64,000 bases of DNA from Microtetraspora sp. NBRC 16547 (GTDB lineage Bacteria > Actinomycetota > Actinomycetes > Streptosporangiales > Streptosporangiaceae). Each line of letters begins with the position of its first letter. The first letter of the stretch is position 1. Positions 1 through 7,969 of the stretch are shown here, one piece after another. Below the pieces are notes generated by a model. It saw nothing but the letters and a program-made list of their open reading frames with translations, was not told where the DNA came from and searched no databases. The position numbers and the translations under genes are program-made. Where the stretch lies: contig NZ_BSSE01000012.1 in assembly GCF_030268965.1 (NCBI RefSeq), forward strand, positions 62,001 through 126,000. The letters run 5' to 3'.

Positions 1-676
1 GAAGGAAGCCCGCGCCGAGGTGCCAGACGCCGTGGCCGGCCAGGCTGGTCAGGAACCACCGATGCCGCCTGGCCTCCGACCAGCCTTCACGGAGATCGGC
101 GAGGAAGTGTCTGCGCGTCACCGCTCGGGGAGCCGTGACCAGTCCGCCCAGGGTCACGGCGGAGCCCGCGAAGAGAACGCCGGTGATCAGGAAGGACCAC
201 CCGGCTCCGGCCCACAGGGTCAGCCCTCCGGCGAGCGCGGGCCCCGCCATCTGCATGAGACCGTTGACGACGCCGATCCGGGCGTTGATCCGGAGCCGTT
301 CCTCGGCGGGGACCACGCTCGTGACCAGGGGTGAGACCGCGGGTACGCCAAAGGCCACGGCGACTCCCGTCAGCCCGGCGAGTCCCGCGAGCTCGCTGAC
401 GGACGGGTCGCCGAGCAGGAGCCTGACCCCGATCGCGAGCTGGGCGACACATCGTGCCAGGTCGGCCGCCAGGATGACGCGCCTCGGCGGCAGCCTGTCG
501 GCCAGTACGCCGCCGATCGGGAGCAGCAGGAGCATGGGCAGCATCTCTGCGGCGAGAACGACACCGAGATCGACAGCTGAGCCGGTGCTTCTGATCACTG
601 CCAGAGTCAGCCCGGTGGGGATGAGCGCCGTGGCGAGGGCGGCGACCGCTCGGCCGATGACGAGTCGGGTAATCAT
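1..676 (-). CDS. MFS transporter, 3' end cut by window edge
   Basis: The first 225 residues of a major facilitator superfamily protein are present; the frame is open to base 1, so the C-terminal half is missing. The protein starts MITRLVIGRAVAALATALIP and consists of alternating hydrophobic helices. The loop after helix 2 carries the family's motif-A-like sequence GGVLADRLPPRR (about residues 55-66). The overall look is that of the drug or siderophore exporter branch, but the substrate cannot be read from the sequence. The gene is divergent from a MarR regulator, and two TTCGTCAACGAA boxes lie in the 66-bp gap, so MarR repression with relief by an exported compound is a reasonable inference. 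Two longer frames over this DNA are arginine/proline-rich shadows. Confidence 0.85.
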   Translation of the reverse strand, partial: MITRLVIGRAVAALATALIPTGLTLAVIRSTGSAVDLGVVLAAEMLPMLLLLPIGGVLADRLPPRRVILAADLARCVAQLAIGVRLLLGDPSVSELAGLAGLTGVAVAFGVPAVSPLVTSVVPAEERLRINARIGVVNGLMQMAGPALAGGLTLWAGAGWSFLITGVLFAGSAVTLGGLVTAPRAVTRRHFLADLREGWSEARRHRWFLTSLAGHGVWHLGAGFL

Positions 677-690
677 GCTCGCGAGAGTAT

Positions 691-718
691 TTCGTCAACG
701 AAAGATTCGTCAACGAAT
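691..718. promoter_or_regulatory. Probable MarR operator, two palindromic boxes
   Basis: TTCGTCAACGAA occurs at 691-702 and again at 706-717. Each is an inverted repeat (TTCGT/ACGAA, central CA), and the second extends to ATTCGT-CA-ACGAAT at 705-718. The boxes are 15 bp apart, centre to centre, in the gap between the MFS gene and the marR-like gene. MarR dimers typically bind such short palindromes and repress both divergent genes. The assignment to this MarR rests on position and symmetry. Confidence 0.7.
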
Positions 719-730
719 TATATGCTGGCG

Positions 731-736
731 TATAAT
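731..736 (+). promoter_or_regulatory. -10 hexamer TATAAT of the marR-like gene
   Basis: A perfect TATAAT lies 6 nt before the GTG at 743. Transcription would then begin at or next to the GTG, giving a leaderless mRNA, which is common in actinomycetes. The MarR boxes lie directly upstream, where bound protein would block polymerase. No convincing -35 hexamer is visible. Confidence 0.55.
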
Positions 737-742
737 GACGGC

Positions 743-1246
743 GTGGATGACTCGGTGGACCGGCACATCGCTCGCTGGCGCGGAAAGGCTCCGTTCGACG
801 AGCGGGTCGAGGCGGTCGTCACGCGGATGCAGCTCCTGGTGAAGCACGTGTCACAGGCGAAGGACGCCGCGCTGGCCGCCGTCGGTCTGCAGGACTTCGA
901 GTTCGAGACCCTGCACCGCCTCAGCTCACGAGGCGAGGGAGGGCGGATGACCCCGTCAGAGCTCGCCGCCGAGCTCAAGCTGTCACCCGCGGGCATGACC
1001 GGGCGGCTCGACACATTGGAGAAGGCGGGCCTGGTCCGGCGCGTCCGTGGCGTGGACGACCGGCGGCGGGTGGATGTGGAACTCACCGAGCGGGGACACG
1101 CCGCCTGGCTGAAGGCCATGGGCCTGCGCGGCAAGGTCGAGGACGACATGGTCGGTGTGCTCGGCCGGGACGACCAGGACACTCTCGCCGCGCTGCTCAA
1201 GCGGTTGCTGCTCCATGTGGAGAGCCAGGGCCACCCGAAGAAGTAA
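743..1246 (+). CDS. MarR family transcriptional regulator
   Basis: This is a 167-residue winged-helix repressor of the MarR type. After a helical N-terminus, the recognition region MTPSELAAELKLSPAGMTGR (about residues 69-88) leads to the wing with DDRRR (105-109), followed by a C-terminal dimerisation helix. Length and order are typical. An ATG at 722 is in frame, but the TATAAT box overlaps its first codons, so GTG 743 as a leaderless start is preferred. The gene is divergent from the MFS exporter, with two palindromes between them, so it probably represses itself and the exporter. The ligand is unknown. Confidence 0.9.
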   Translation: MDDSVDRHIARWRGKAPFDERVEAVVTRMQLLVKHVSQAKDAALAAVGLQDFEFETLHRLSSRGEGGRMTPSELAAELKLSPAGMTGRLDTLEKAGLVRRVRGVDDRRRVDVELTERGHAAWLKAMGLRGKVEDDMVGVLGRDDQDTLAALLKRLLLHVESQGHPKK

Positions 1247-1324
1247 GCCCACCACTTCACGGCCGGCGCTCCGCCCGCGGGTCTCGTCTCATGCCGAACG
1301 AGGCCGAGGTGCACGGCTGGGATG

Positions 1325-2497
1325 TCACGCGACGGCAACCGGGTCGTCCCAGGTGATCCGGTAGTCGTGCATCCAGGCCAGCGCGTTCTTCTTGGCCACC
1401 TGCCGCATGATCGTCGGGAGTGCGAGGTCGCGGACGAGTGCGCCGAACGCTCCGGGGGCTTTGCCGTCTCCGTTGCGCTTGCCCTGGGCCACGATGCGCT
1501 CCACCCGCTCGCGCCGCAGGCCCTCGTAGGCGGCGAACGCGTCCGGGATGTCGGGGATGTCGCGCAGGCACTTGGCCAGCACCACCGCGTCCTCGATCGC
1601 CATGGACGCGCCCTGACCCGATGACGGCGAGGTCGCGTGCGCGGCGTCGCCCAGGATCACCATTCGCTCGTTGGACCACTTCGGCACGGTCGGGAAGTCG
1701 TAGGTGTTCCAGCCGCTGATGATGTGCTCGGTGGCGTCGATGATGTCCAGCATCGGCCCGACGTCGTCCGAGAAGAGCGACCTCAGCCGGGCCCGCCACT
1801 GCGCCGGGGTGATCGCCGCGAGCTCCTCCCGGGTCGGCTCCTTGCGGCTCGGCGGGTTGGCGAACCACCACACCTCTCCGTTGGGGTGGACCAGGTAACC
1901 GAAGAAGCACTTCTTCCCGAAGATGAAGTGGTTCGTTCCCGGCTCGCCCGGCACCGTGACGCCGCGCGCGAAGCCGCCCGTGTTCAGCAGCCCGACGTGC
2001 CGGGCCTGTGGGGCGTCGGGATCGATGATCGCGCGGGTGCGCGACCGCAGGCCGTCGGCGCCGATCAGGAGATCGCCGTCGGCCGTGCTCCCGTCGGCGA
2101 AGACGGCGCGCACGCCGTTCCGAGTGATCTGCGCGTCGACGAGCCGCTTGCCGTAGTGGATGCGCACGCCGCGCCGTACGGCCTCGTCGCGTAGCGCCAG
2201 GTAGAGGTCGGCGCGCTTGAGCGTGCGGGCGGGCTGCCGGACGGTGGCCAGCTCCTTGCCGCGGCCGTTGGTCATCCGCATCCGCGCGGAGTCCATGCCG
2301 AGGTCGCAGACGAGGTCGTGCAGGTCGAGGACGCGTAGGGCCTCCAGCCCGTTGATCGCGAGGGTGAGGAAGGCGCCGACGCCGTCGGAGCCGTGGTCGT
2401 ACGCCTCGAAGACGTCGCTGTCGATGCCCGCCCGCCGCAGGGCCATGGCCGCGACCGGGCCCGCGATGCCGCCGCCGATGATGAGTGCTCTAGTCAT
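1325..2497 (-). CDS. FAD-dependent monooxygenase (class A flavoprotein hydroxylase)
   Basis: This 390-residue single-component flavoprotein belongs to the p-hydroxybenzoate hydroxylase-like group. The FAD-binding Rossmann motif GGGIAG is at residues 8-13, the DG motif (LIGADGLRSR) at about 144-153, and the GD motif (ILGDAAHATSPSSGQG) at about 281-296. Such enzymes use NAD(P)H and O2 to hydroxylate or epoxidise small, often aromatic, substrates; TetX-type antibiotic-modifying enzymes are in the same superfamily. The substrate is unknown. ATG 2497 was chosen because the Rossmann motif begins at once; the frame stays open to 3292, but that extension is antisense to padR and low complexity. The start codon lies inside an inverted repeat shared with the divergent padR-like gene. 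Confidence 0.92.
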   Translation of the reverse strand: MTRALIIGGGIAGPVAAMALRRAGIDSDVFEAYDHGSDGVGAFLTLAINGLEALRVLDLHDLVCDLGMDSARMRMTNGRGKELATVRQPARTLKRADLYLALRDEAVRRGVRIHYGKRLVDAQITRNGVRAVFADGSTADGDLLIGADGLRSRTRAIIDPDAPQARHVGLLNTGGFARGVTVPGEPGTNHFIFGKKCFFGYLVHPNGEVWWFANPPSRKEPTREELAAITPAQWRARLRSLFSDDVGPMLDIIDATEHIISGWNTYDFPTVPKWSNERMVILGDAAHATSPSSGQGASMAIEDAVVLAKCLRDIPDIPDAFAAYEGLRRERVERIVAQGKRNGDGKAPGAFGALVRDLALPTIMRQVAKKNALAWMHDYRITWDDPVAVA

Positions 2498-2523
2498 AAT
2501 TTGAATATACATAATATGACTAG
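2490..2523. promoter_or_regulatory. Inverted repeat between monooxygenase and PadR genes, probable operator
   Basis: CTAGTCATA (2490-2498) is repeated in inverted form as TATGACTAG (2515-2523), with a 16-bp AT-rich spacer that can hold -10 sequences. The left arm covers the start codon of the monooxygenase, and the right arm lies 20 bp before the PadR start. PadR proteins commonly autoregulate and repress a divergent neighbour through such sites. Inferred from symmetry and position only. Confidence 0.6.
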
Positions 2524-2542
2524 ACCCCGCTAGGCCTATACG

Positions 2543-3121
2543 ATGTCCGCCATGTCGACGAGGCGGTCTCCCCTGGCCATGGCGCTGCTCTCCCTGGTCT
2601 GCGAAGAGCCGATGCACGCGTACCGCATGCAGCAGCTGATCAAGGAGCGACACAAGGACGACGTGGTCAACGTCGTGCAGCGGAACAGCGTGTACCAGAC
2701 GATCGATCGGCTGCTCCGTGCCGGTCTGGTCGCAGTACGGGAGACCTCGCGCGAGGAGAACCGCCCCGAGCGCACGGTCTACGAGCCCACGGACGCGGGA
2801 CGGGAGACCCTGCGCGAGTGGATGCGGACCATGCTCTCCACGCCCGCCCGGGAGTTCCCCGAGTTTCCCGCCGCGCTCGCCTTCCTGCCCGTCCTCACAC
2901 CCGACGAGGCCGGGGCCGCGCTGCGGGAGCGCGTCACCGCCCTTGAGCAACGGCTCGCCGCGGCGGACGCCGAGATGGAGATGGCCGGGAAGTTCCTGGA
3001 GCGGGTCTTCCTCGTGGAGACCGAATACCAGCGGTGCGTGCTCGCGGCCGAGCTGGACTATGTGCGTGGGCTCGCCGACGACCTGCGCGCCGGTCGGCTC
3101 GACTGGGATTTCCGCCTCTGA
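2543..3121 (+). CDS. PadR family transcriptional regulator
   Basis: This 192-residue PadR protein has the N-terminal winged helix (about residues 8-90), starting SPLAMALLSLVCEEPMHAYR and containing VYQTIDRLLRAGLVA (recognition helix and wing). The C-terminal half is a helical dimerisation domain of the Vir type, with a coiled-coil-like stretch at LRERVTALEQRLAAADAEME. ATG codons at 2543 and 2552 are both possible. It is divergent from a flavin monooxygenase across a 45-bp gap containing a 9-bp inverted repeat, so it probably controls that enzyme and itself. Its stop region runs straight into a propeller-protein remnant in another frame. Confidence 0.9.
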   Translation: MSAMSTRRSPLAMALLSLVCEEPMHAYRMQQLIKERHKDDVVNVVQRNSVYQTIDRLLRAGLVAVRETSREENRPERTVYEPTDAGRETLREWMRTMLSTPAREFPEFPAALAFLPVLTPDEAGAALRERVTALEQRLAAADAEMEMAGKFLERVFLVETEYQRCVLAAELDYVRGLADDLRAGRLDWDFRL

Positions 3122-3381
3122 GCACGGACGGCCGCCATCTCGCCTATTTCGGCAAGATGCGCCGGCGATTCGTGGGATGGGACCTGCGGGCCGCGCGGAT
3201 GCGTGATCTCTCCCCGAGACTGGATCCGCCGGCGATCGACGACTTGTACGACCTGATCGTGTCGCCGGACGGCAGCTATTTCGCCGTCGCATCGACGGGG
3301 CGGCATTCCGGCATCCTGCTCACGGAGATGTCCATCCGAGGTCCGGGGCGCGTGATCCGGTCAGAGGCCCTGGACATGTGA
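3118..3381 (+). pseudogene. Remnant of a beta-propeller (WD40-like) protein
   Basis: In a different frame from padR, the DNA encodes LSTDGRHLAYFGKMRRRFVGWD, continuing to a second blade with VSPDGSYFAVAS and ending at a TGA after RSEALDM. There is no start codon or signal peptide; the upstream part is absent, and the frame overlaps the end of padR. The blades match part of the intact secreted propeller gene at 56394-57407 (AISDDGEKVAYFRKSDNKLV, then TLSPDGSSLLIDY at the same spacing), so this looks like a decayed paralogue of about 85 codons. The match was made by eye. Alternatively it is a 3' fragment left by a deletion that joined padR to it. Confidence 0.65.
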
Positions 3382-3384
3382 CCC

Positions 3385-3426
3385 GTCCGGGCCGGGCGAG
3401 AACACGGCGTTCCGCCCGGCCCGGAC
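3385..3426. terminator. Strong bidirectional hairpin
   Basis: GTCCGGGCCGGGCG (3385-3398) pairs perfectly with CGCCCGGCCCGGAC (3413-3426), a 14-bp stem with a 14-nt loop. It lies between the end of the propeller remnant (plus) and the stop of the GNAT gene (minus), so it can terminate both. There is no clear T-run, as is common in high-GC actinomycetes. Confidence 0.75.
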
Positions 3427-3431
3427 GCGGG

Positions 3432-4349
3432 TCAGCTCCAGGTCATGTTGATCTCACGCTCGAAGTTGACGTATCCGGCCCGCTCGAAGGCCCGCGCCAT
3501 CGGGATGTTCCCGACGTCCGTGGAGGCCCTGATCCGCGGGACGTCGTGCGCGGCGAGGATCCGGGTGCCCTCGGCGAGCAGATCGTCGATGTGGCCGTTC
3601 CCCCGGTGCTCGGGCAGCACGCCGATGTAGGCGATGATCGCGTTGTAGCTGTTGCGAGCCGGGATGACGAAGCCCACGGGATCGCCGTCGGGCGTGGTCG
3701 CCGTCTGCCACCACTCTCGCGGGCTCTTGTACCGCGCCATCTCGTCGTCGTACTGCGCGGCCGCCGCCTGCGCGGGGGTCATCTGGGCAAGGTCGGCCTG
3801 GCTGTGCGCGTCGAGGGTGCCGTCGAGGACGAGGGTCATCAGCTCGACGAGCTCCTCGCGGCCGCGCACCGGCCGGAACCGCAGTCGCCCGCTCGGTTCG
3901 GGGATCGGCGTCCCCGGCTGCCATTCCAGGCGGAGCCGTTCGACGAGCAGCCGGGCGCCGGTCCGTTCGAGTACGGCCATGCGGTCCTCGACGGCCCGAC
4001 GGGTCGTCTCGTCGTCGCGCCAGGCGGGTGGGATGAACCGGCTGTACTCGGTCGCGCTCGGCGGCGTGACGGCGGCCGTGGCGGTCTCCAGCAGCCGGGC
4101 CCCGAGGTCGAGGCGCTCGGATTCGGGCAGCGTGTCGTCGAGGTCGAAGACGTCGAGCATGAACGGCGGTTCGCCCTCGCCCTTGGTCCACCAGGCGAGC
4201 CTGGCGACGAGGCGGTCTCCGCGCAGGGCCATCCACATCCACTCGGGCCGGCGGCGGCCGGCGTCGAGGTCGTCGGCGAACTCGTGGTCGAAGACGTACG
4301 ACAGGCGGCAGAAGAGGTCGAGTTCTTCACGCCCGGTGATCGGGCGCAT
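3432..4349 (-). CDS. GNAT family N-acetyltransferase, two-domain
   Basis: This is a protein of about 305 residues with a C-terminal GNAT fold. The acetyl-CoA loop is recognisable in IAYIGVLPEHRGNGHIDDLL (R-x-x-G-x-G type), followed by ASTDVGNIPMARAFERAGYV, the typical last strand and helix. The N-terminal half has a degenerate GNAT-like layout, so this is the double-GNAT form common in actinomycetes. The acceptor is unknown. ATG 4349 (MRPITGREEL) fits the domain start; an in-frame TTG at 4388 would add 13 residues, and neither has a clear ribosome site. The gene stands alone and converges on the propeller remnant. Confidence 0.85.
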   Translation of the reverse strand: MRPITGREELDLFCRLSYVFDHEFADDLDAGRRRPEWMWMALRGDRLVARLAWWTKGEGEPPFMLDVFDLDDTLPESERLDLGARLLETATAAVTPPSATEYSRFIPPAWRDDETTRRAVEDRMAVLERTGARLLVERLRLEWQPGTPIPEPSGRLRFRPVRGREELVELMTLVLDGTLDAHSQADLAQMTPAQAAAAQYDDEMARYKSPREWWQTATTPDGDPVGFVIPARNSYNAIIAYIGVLPEHRGNGHIDDLLAEGTRILAAHDVPRIRASTDVGNIPMARAFERAGYVNFEREINMTWS

Positions 4350-4578
4350 GGTCAGGTCGTTCTGGGGCAAGGCACTTTCCTTCGGCAAAGGTGTACCTGG
4401 TCACTCCTGGGGTCAGCGCTGGACCGTACCCAGGGAAGGAACCGGCACGATGGTCATGGCACGCATCGGCTTATCCCTCCTCTCGTCACTGGCGGGCCGG
4501 CCGTCGTCGGCCAGGGGAACTGGCAGCTGTTCTATCCGATCCGCTTCCGCCCCGGCAAGCCCTTTTCCGCCGGATCGG

Positions 4579-4611
4579 CCGGAGTGGTCGGATCGGCTCC
4601 GCCCACTCCGG
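4579..4611. terminator. Hairpin after the membrane-protein gene
   Basis: CCGGAGTGG (4579-4587) and CCACTCCGG (4603-4611) form a perfect 9-bp stem with a 15-nt loop, 10 bp beyond the stop of the minus-strand membrane protein gene. It is the probable terminator of that gene. Nothing else was recognised in the 4389-4620 gap. Confidence 0.55.
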
Positions 4612-4620
4612 TGACGTACG

Positions 4621-5148
4621 TCAGGCGAAGGTCAGAGCCGGATAGGCGAAGAGCATCACGCAGCCGAAGCCGAGCTTGAGCAGCGCGTCGGTGATCCCGA
4701 ACACGGGGAGGGGCGCGTTGCGCGCCAGGCGCAGTCCGACGAACGCGTTGATCGCCGTCAGGACGCCCAGAATCGTGATCAGCGGGCCGTGGGCGAGGCC
4801 CATCGGCAGGAAGTGCAGGCCCACCACGAAGAAAATGCTCAGGATCATCGTCCGCTCGTCGGCGTCCTTGTTCTTCGTGAGGACCAGATAGATCAGGCCC
4901 GCCTCGATGACGAAGGAGCCGACCAGCCCGGCGATCTGCGCGAACGACGGGCTGCCGATGCTGGGCAGCAACGCGCTGAGGCCGCTCGCCGTGAATCCCG
5001 CGATGAATCCGCCGATCAGGAACTGGATCCAGTACTTGTTGAACGCCCAGCTCCCCAGGAAACCGAGGCCGACGAAGATGAGAAAGAGACCGCCTCCGCG
5101 GATCAATGGATAAGGGTGGTCCGCGACGGCTTCCACAATTGATGGCAT
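4621..5148 (-). CDS. Multi-spanning membrane protein of unknown function
   Basis: This 175-residue protein has about five predicted membrane helices: GGGLFLIFVGLGFLGSWAF, QFLIGGFIAGFTASGLSALL, IAGLVGSFVIEAGLIYLVL, MILSIFFVVGLHFLPMGLAH and a C-terminal one. The short polar loops include KNKDADERT. Charged or polar residues inside helices (E in VIEAGL, H in GLHFLP) may be functional. No transporter or enzyme motif is recognised. It stands alone between a GNAT and an HxlR gene. Confidence 0.75.
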   Translation of the reverse strand: MPSIVEAVADHPYPLIRGGGLFLIFVGLGFLGSWAFNKYWIQFLIGGFIAGFTASGLSALLPSIGSPSFAQIAGLVGSFVIEAGLIYLVLTKNKDADERTMILSIFFVVGLHFLPMGLAHGPLITILGVLTAINAFVGLRLARNAPLPVFGITDALLKLGFGCVMLFAYPALTFA

Positions 5149-5316
5149 GTCGGCCCTAACCTTCCCAAAAGGTAAAGATCCGACATTATTGCAGAGTGTT
5201 GATCAAGGGGGAGGGGCGGGCGAGAGTCCTGCCGGTCGGGGGGATTTCGCGTTTCCGGGGGAGCGCGCCGACCTGCGCGCGGCGCGCATGTCATCGGAGC
5301 CGCTCAGGGGGAGACG

Positions 5317-5694
5317 TCACCGGGGATGGCCGGCGGCCTCTCGTGCGTCGAGAAGCTCCTCCCAGTGCTTCTCGGCCCAGGCGCAGGCGGCGGCCATCGG
5401 TTCGAGGAGGCTGCGGCCGAGCGGGGTGAGGTCGTACTCCACCCGCTGGACCGGCCCGGGATACGCCGTGCGAGTGATCATGCCGTCCCGTTCGAGGGCG
5501 CGCAGCGACCGCGTGAGCACTTTCGCGGAGATGCCGCGCAGAGGGACCCGCAGTTCGGAGAACCGCCGCGGCCCGTGTTCGAGGCAGCGGATGATCATGC
5601 CGTACCACTTGTCGCCGAAGCGGATCGGGGTGAGGCCGGAGGGGCAGACCGGATCGAACATGTCCGGATCGAGGGGCTCTCTCACGGTTCCCAC
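5317..5694 (-). CDS. HxlR family transcriptional regulator
   Basis: This 125-residue winged-helix protein carries the HxlR hallmark: a cysteine before the first helix (FDPVCPSG, near residue 16) followed by RFGDKWYGMIIRCLEHGPRR. The DNA-binding part is GISAKVLTRSLRALERDGMI and the wing is VEYDLTPLGRSL. In several HxlR proteins this cysteine senses quinones or aldehydes. GTG 5694 gives the normal family length; GTG 5685 and ATG 5661 are alternatives, and the frame is open upstream to 5877 in shadow sequence. It is divergent from an NAD(P)-binding protein, the usual HxlR pairing, so it probably represses that gene in response to an electrophile. Confidence 0.88.
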   Translation of the reverse strand: MGTVREPLDPDMFDPVCPSGLTPIRFGDKWYGMIIRCLEHGPRRFSELRVPLRGISAKVLTRSLRALERDGMITRTAYPGPVQRVEYDLTPLGRSLLEPMAAACAWAEKHWEELLDAREAAGHPR

Positions 5695-5799
5695 GCTAAC
5701 CGGTATCCCGGCGGTAACCACGTCACCGGATAGCGTCCCGCGCAGTGGCCGGCGATCAGCCCCGGCCTTCGGCGGACGACGTAGGGCGAGGTAGTTCAA

Positions 5800-6492
5800 A
5801 TGAGCAGAATCATCATTTTCGGCGCGGGTGGAAGGGCCGGGCGGGCCGCCGTCCAGGAGGCCCGCCGACGTGGTCACCAGGTCACCGCCGTCGTGCGTGA
5901 CCCGGCGAAGTACGGTGCCCCCTCAACGCCCGGCGGCCCGTCGGCCGACTCCGGTGCCCCCGGCACGTACGGCGATCTGGTGGCGGATGGCGTGACACTC
6001 GTCGGCGGCGACGTCACCGAGGCGGACGGCATCGCCCGGCTCGCCGCCGGACACGACGCCGCGATCAACGCCGCCGCCGACCTCGGCACGCGGCCGGACG
6101 TCTTCTTCCCCGCCGCGACGCGTGCCCTGCTCGACGGCCTGGTCCGGGCGGGCGTGGAACGGCTGCTGTCGGTCGGCCTCGCCTCCGTCCTGGAGAACGC
6201 CTCCGGCGTGCCGTTGATGGACACGCCCGGCTATCCGCAGGAGTATCGCGACTTCTGTCTGGGGCACGGCGCGGGGACGGACGCGCTGCGGTCCGCGGAC
6301 ACGCCCGTGGACTGGCTGGTGATCAGCCCGTCCGGCGACTTTGACCACGGCGGCGGGCGCACCGGGCGCTATCGCCTCGCCCCGGCGGACACGGACAGCC
6401 GCATCTCCTACGCGGACTTCGCGATCGCGCTGCTCGACGAGATCGACACCCCGAAGCATCACCGTACGCACCTGGGCGTCGAGCAGGGCTGA
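5800..6492 (+). CDS. NAD(P)H-binding Rossmann-fold protein, atypical SDR
   Basis: This 230-residue protein begins with the nucleotide-binding motif IIIFGAGGRAGRAAV (GxxGxxG, residues 4-18) and continues as an atypical short-chain dehydrogenase of the NAD(P)H-binding/NmrA-like group. It lacks the YxxxK catalytic pair, as many members do. The region SADSGAPGTYGDLVADGV is a family-variable insert. It may act as a reductase or a redox sensor. The 105-bp gap to the divergent HxlR gene suggests joint control. It converges on the amino-acid permease gene with 46 bp between stops. Confidence 0.85.
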   Translation: MSRIIIFGAGGRAGRAAVQEARRRGHQVTAVVRDPAKYGAPSTPGGPSADSGAPGTYGDLVADGVTLVGGDVTEADGIARLAAGHDAAINAAADLGTRPDVFFPAATRALLDGLVRAGVERLLSVGLASVLENASGVPLMDTPGYPQEYRDFCLGHGAGTDALRSADTPVDWLVISPSGDFDHGGGRTGRYRLAPADTDSRISYADFAIALLDEIDTPKHHRTHLGVEQG

Positions 6493-6538
6493 GCGGTGGT
6501 CGCGCGCCTCCCGTACATAAGGGACAGGAAGCCGCGCA

Positions 6539-7969
6539 CTAGATCTCGGCTGACTTTTCTGCCTCGGCCAGAGCGGAATGCCGGTACGAGTAACCGAAGT
6601 AGACGACCAGGCCGATCAGGAACCACACCACGAAGCGGACCCAGGTCTCCCATTGCAGGAAGGTGATCAACCAGAGGGAGAAGAGGGCGCCGAGCCCGGG
6701 CACCACGGGCATCCCCGGGCAGCGGAAGGTCCGGGGCAGGTCGGGTCGCCGGTAGCGCAGGATGATCACCGCGACGCACACGACCACGAAGGCCAGCAGG
6801 ATGCCGATGTTGGTGAGCTCGGCGGCCTCGGCGATGGGCACGAACCCGGCGATGACCGCCGAACCGACGCCCACCAGCCAGGTCACGCGGGTGGGCACGT
6901 GCCGGGTCGGGTGCGTCTTGGCGAACCATCGGGGCAGCAGCCCGTCCCGGCTCATCGCGAACCACACCCGGGTGACACCGAGCATGAACGTGAACATCAC
7001 GGTCAGGATGCCGATGATCGCCCCGGCCGCGATCACATCGGCGAGCCGGTCCAGCCCCGCCGACTGGAACGCCGAGGAGAAGCCGCTTCTCGGGTCGATC
7101 TCCGTGTAGTGCTGCATACCGGTCAACACCAGGCAGGCCAGGATGTACAACACCATCGAGATGCCGAGCGAGTAGACGATCGCCCGGGGCATGTGCCGCA
7201 TGGCGTCGACGGACTCCTCCGCCGCCGTGCTCATCGCGTCGTAGCCGAAGACGGCGAAGAAGACCGTGGCCGCGCCGGTGATCGCGCCGCCGACGCCGTA
7301 CGGGAAGAACGGCGTGTAGTTGCGGGTGTCGACGTGGAAGAAGCCGACGACGATGACCAGCAGCACCACGGCGACCTTCAGCACCACGATCGCGGTCTCG
7401 AATCGCGCCGCGTTCCTGATGCCGAGGTTCAGCAGATAGGCGATCAGGACGCACAGGGCCGCGGCGAACAGATCCACCCGGTGCCCCTCGCCCGTGCCCG
7501 GCGCGCCCAGCATCCATACGGGCAGTTGCACGCCCACGTTGCCGAGCAGGAACGAGAAATAACCCGAGATCCCGATCGCCACGACCGCGACGATCGCGGT
7601 GTACTCCAGCAGCAGGTCCCAGCCGATGAACCACCCGGGCAGCTCGCCCAGGGCGACGTAGCCGTATGTGTAGGCGGATCCGGCCTTCGGGATGAGCCCG
7701 GCGAACTCGGCGTAGGAGAACGCGGCGGCCGCGCTCGCGATGCCGGCGATCAGGAAGGACACCACGACGGCCGGCCCCGCCGTCCCGTTGGCGACGGTGC
7801 CCGCGAGCGTGAAGATGCCCGCGCCGATGATGCCGCCCACGCCGATCGCGGTGAGCTGCCACAGTCCCAGGACGCGGCTGAGCTGGGCGGTTTCGTCGCC
7901 CGCCGTCTCGTCGATGAGTTCGATCGGCTTGCGGCGCAGCACGCCCGATCCGATCCGGAGCCTCCCCAT
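6539..7969 (-). CDS. Amino acid permease, APC superfamily (cationic amino acid transporter type)
   Basis: This 476-residue transporter has about 12 membrane helices. The APC signature in helix 1, AIGVGGIIGAGIFTLAG (about residues 42-58), is the unwound substrate-binding segment, and the helix 6 region AVFGYDAMSTAAEE is the second conserved site. The C-terminal part (RTFRCPGMPVVPGLGALFS) matches the cationic amino acid transporter subgroup rather than GABA or lysine permeases. It probably takes up amino acids by proton symport across the cytoplasmic membrane. It is monocistronic, and no operator was recognised in its upstream region. Confidence 0.93.
   Translation of the reverse strand: MGRLRIGSGVLRRKPIELIDETAGDETAQLSRVLGLWQLTAIGVGGIIGAGIFTLAGTVANGTAGPAVVVSFLIAGIASAAAAFSYAEFAGLIPKAGSAYTYGYVALGELPGWFIGWDLLLEYTAIVAVVAIGISGYFSFLLGNVGVQLPVWMLGAPGTGEGHRVDLFAAALCVLIAYLLNLGIRNAARFETAIVVLKVAVVLLVIVVGFFHVDTRNYTPFFPYGVGGAITGAATVFFAVFGYDAMSTAAEESVDAMRHMPRAIVYSLGISMVLYILACLVLTGMQHYTEIDPRSGFSSAFQSAGLDRLADVIAAGAIIGILTVMFTFMLGVTRVWFAMSRDGLLPRWFAKTHPTRHVPTRVTWLVGVGSAVIAGFVPIAEAAELTNIGILLAFVVVCVAVIILRYRRPDLPRTFRCPGMPVVPGLGALFSLWLITFLQWETWVRFVVWFLIGLVVYFGYSYRHSALAEAEKSAEI

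Noticed and set aside
2498-3292. N-terminal extension of the flavin monooxygenase frame to 3292
   Set aside because: It runs antisense through padR, has no domain features, and would place 265 residues ahead of a Rossmann motif that always begins near residue 5.
4389-4620. Short plus-strand frames before the membrane-protein gene
   Set aside because: They have no start context, no family resemblance and overlap a terminator hairpin.
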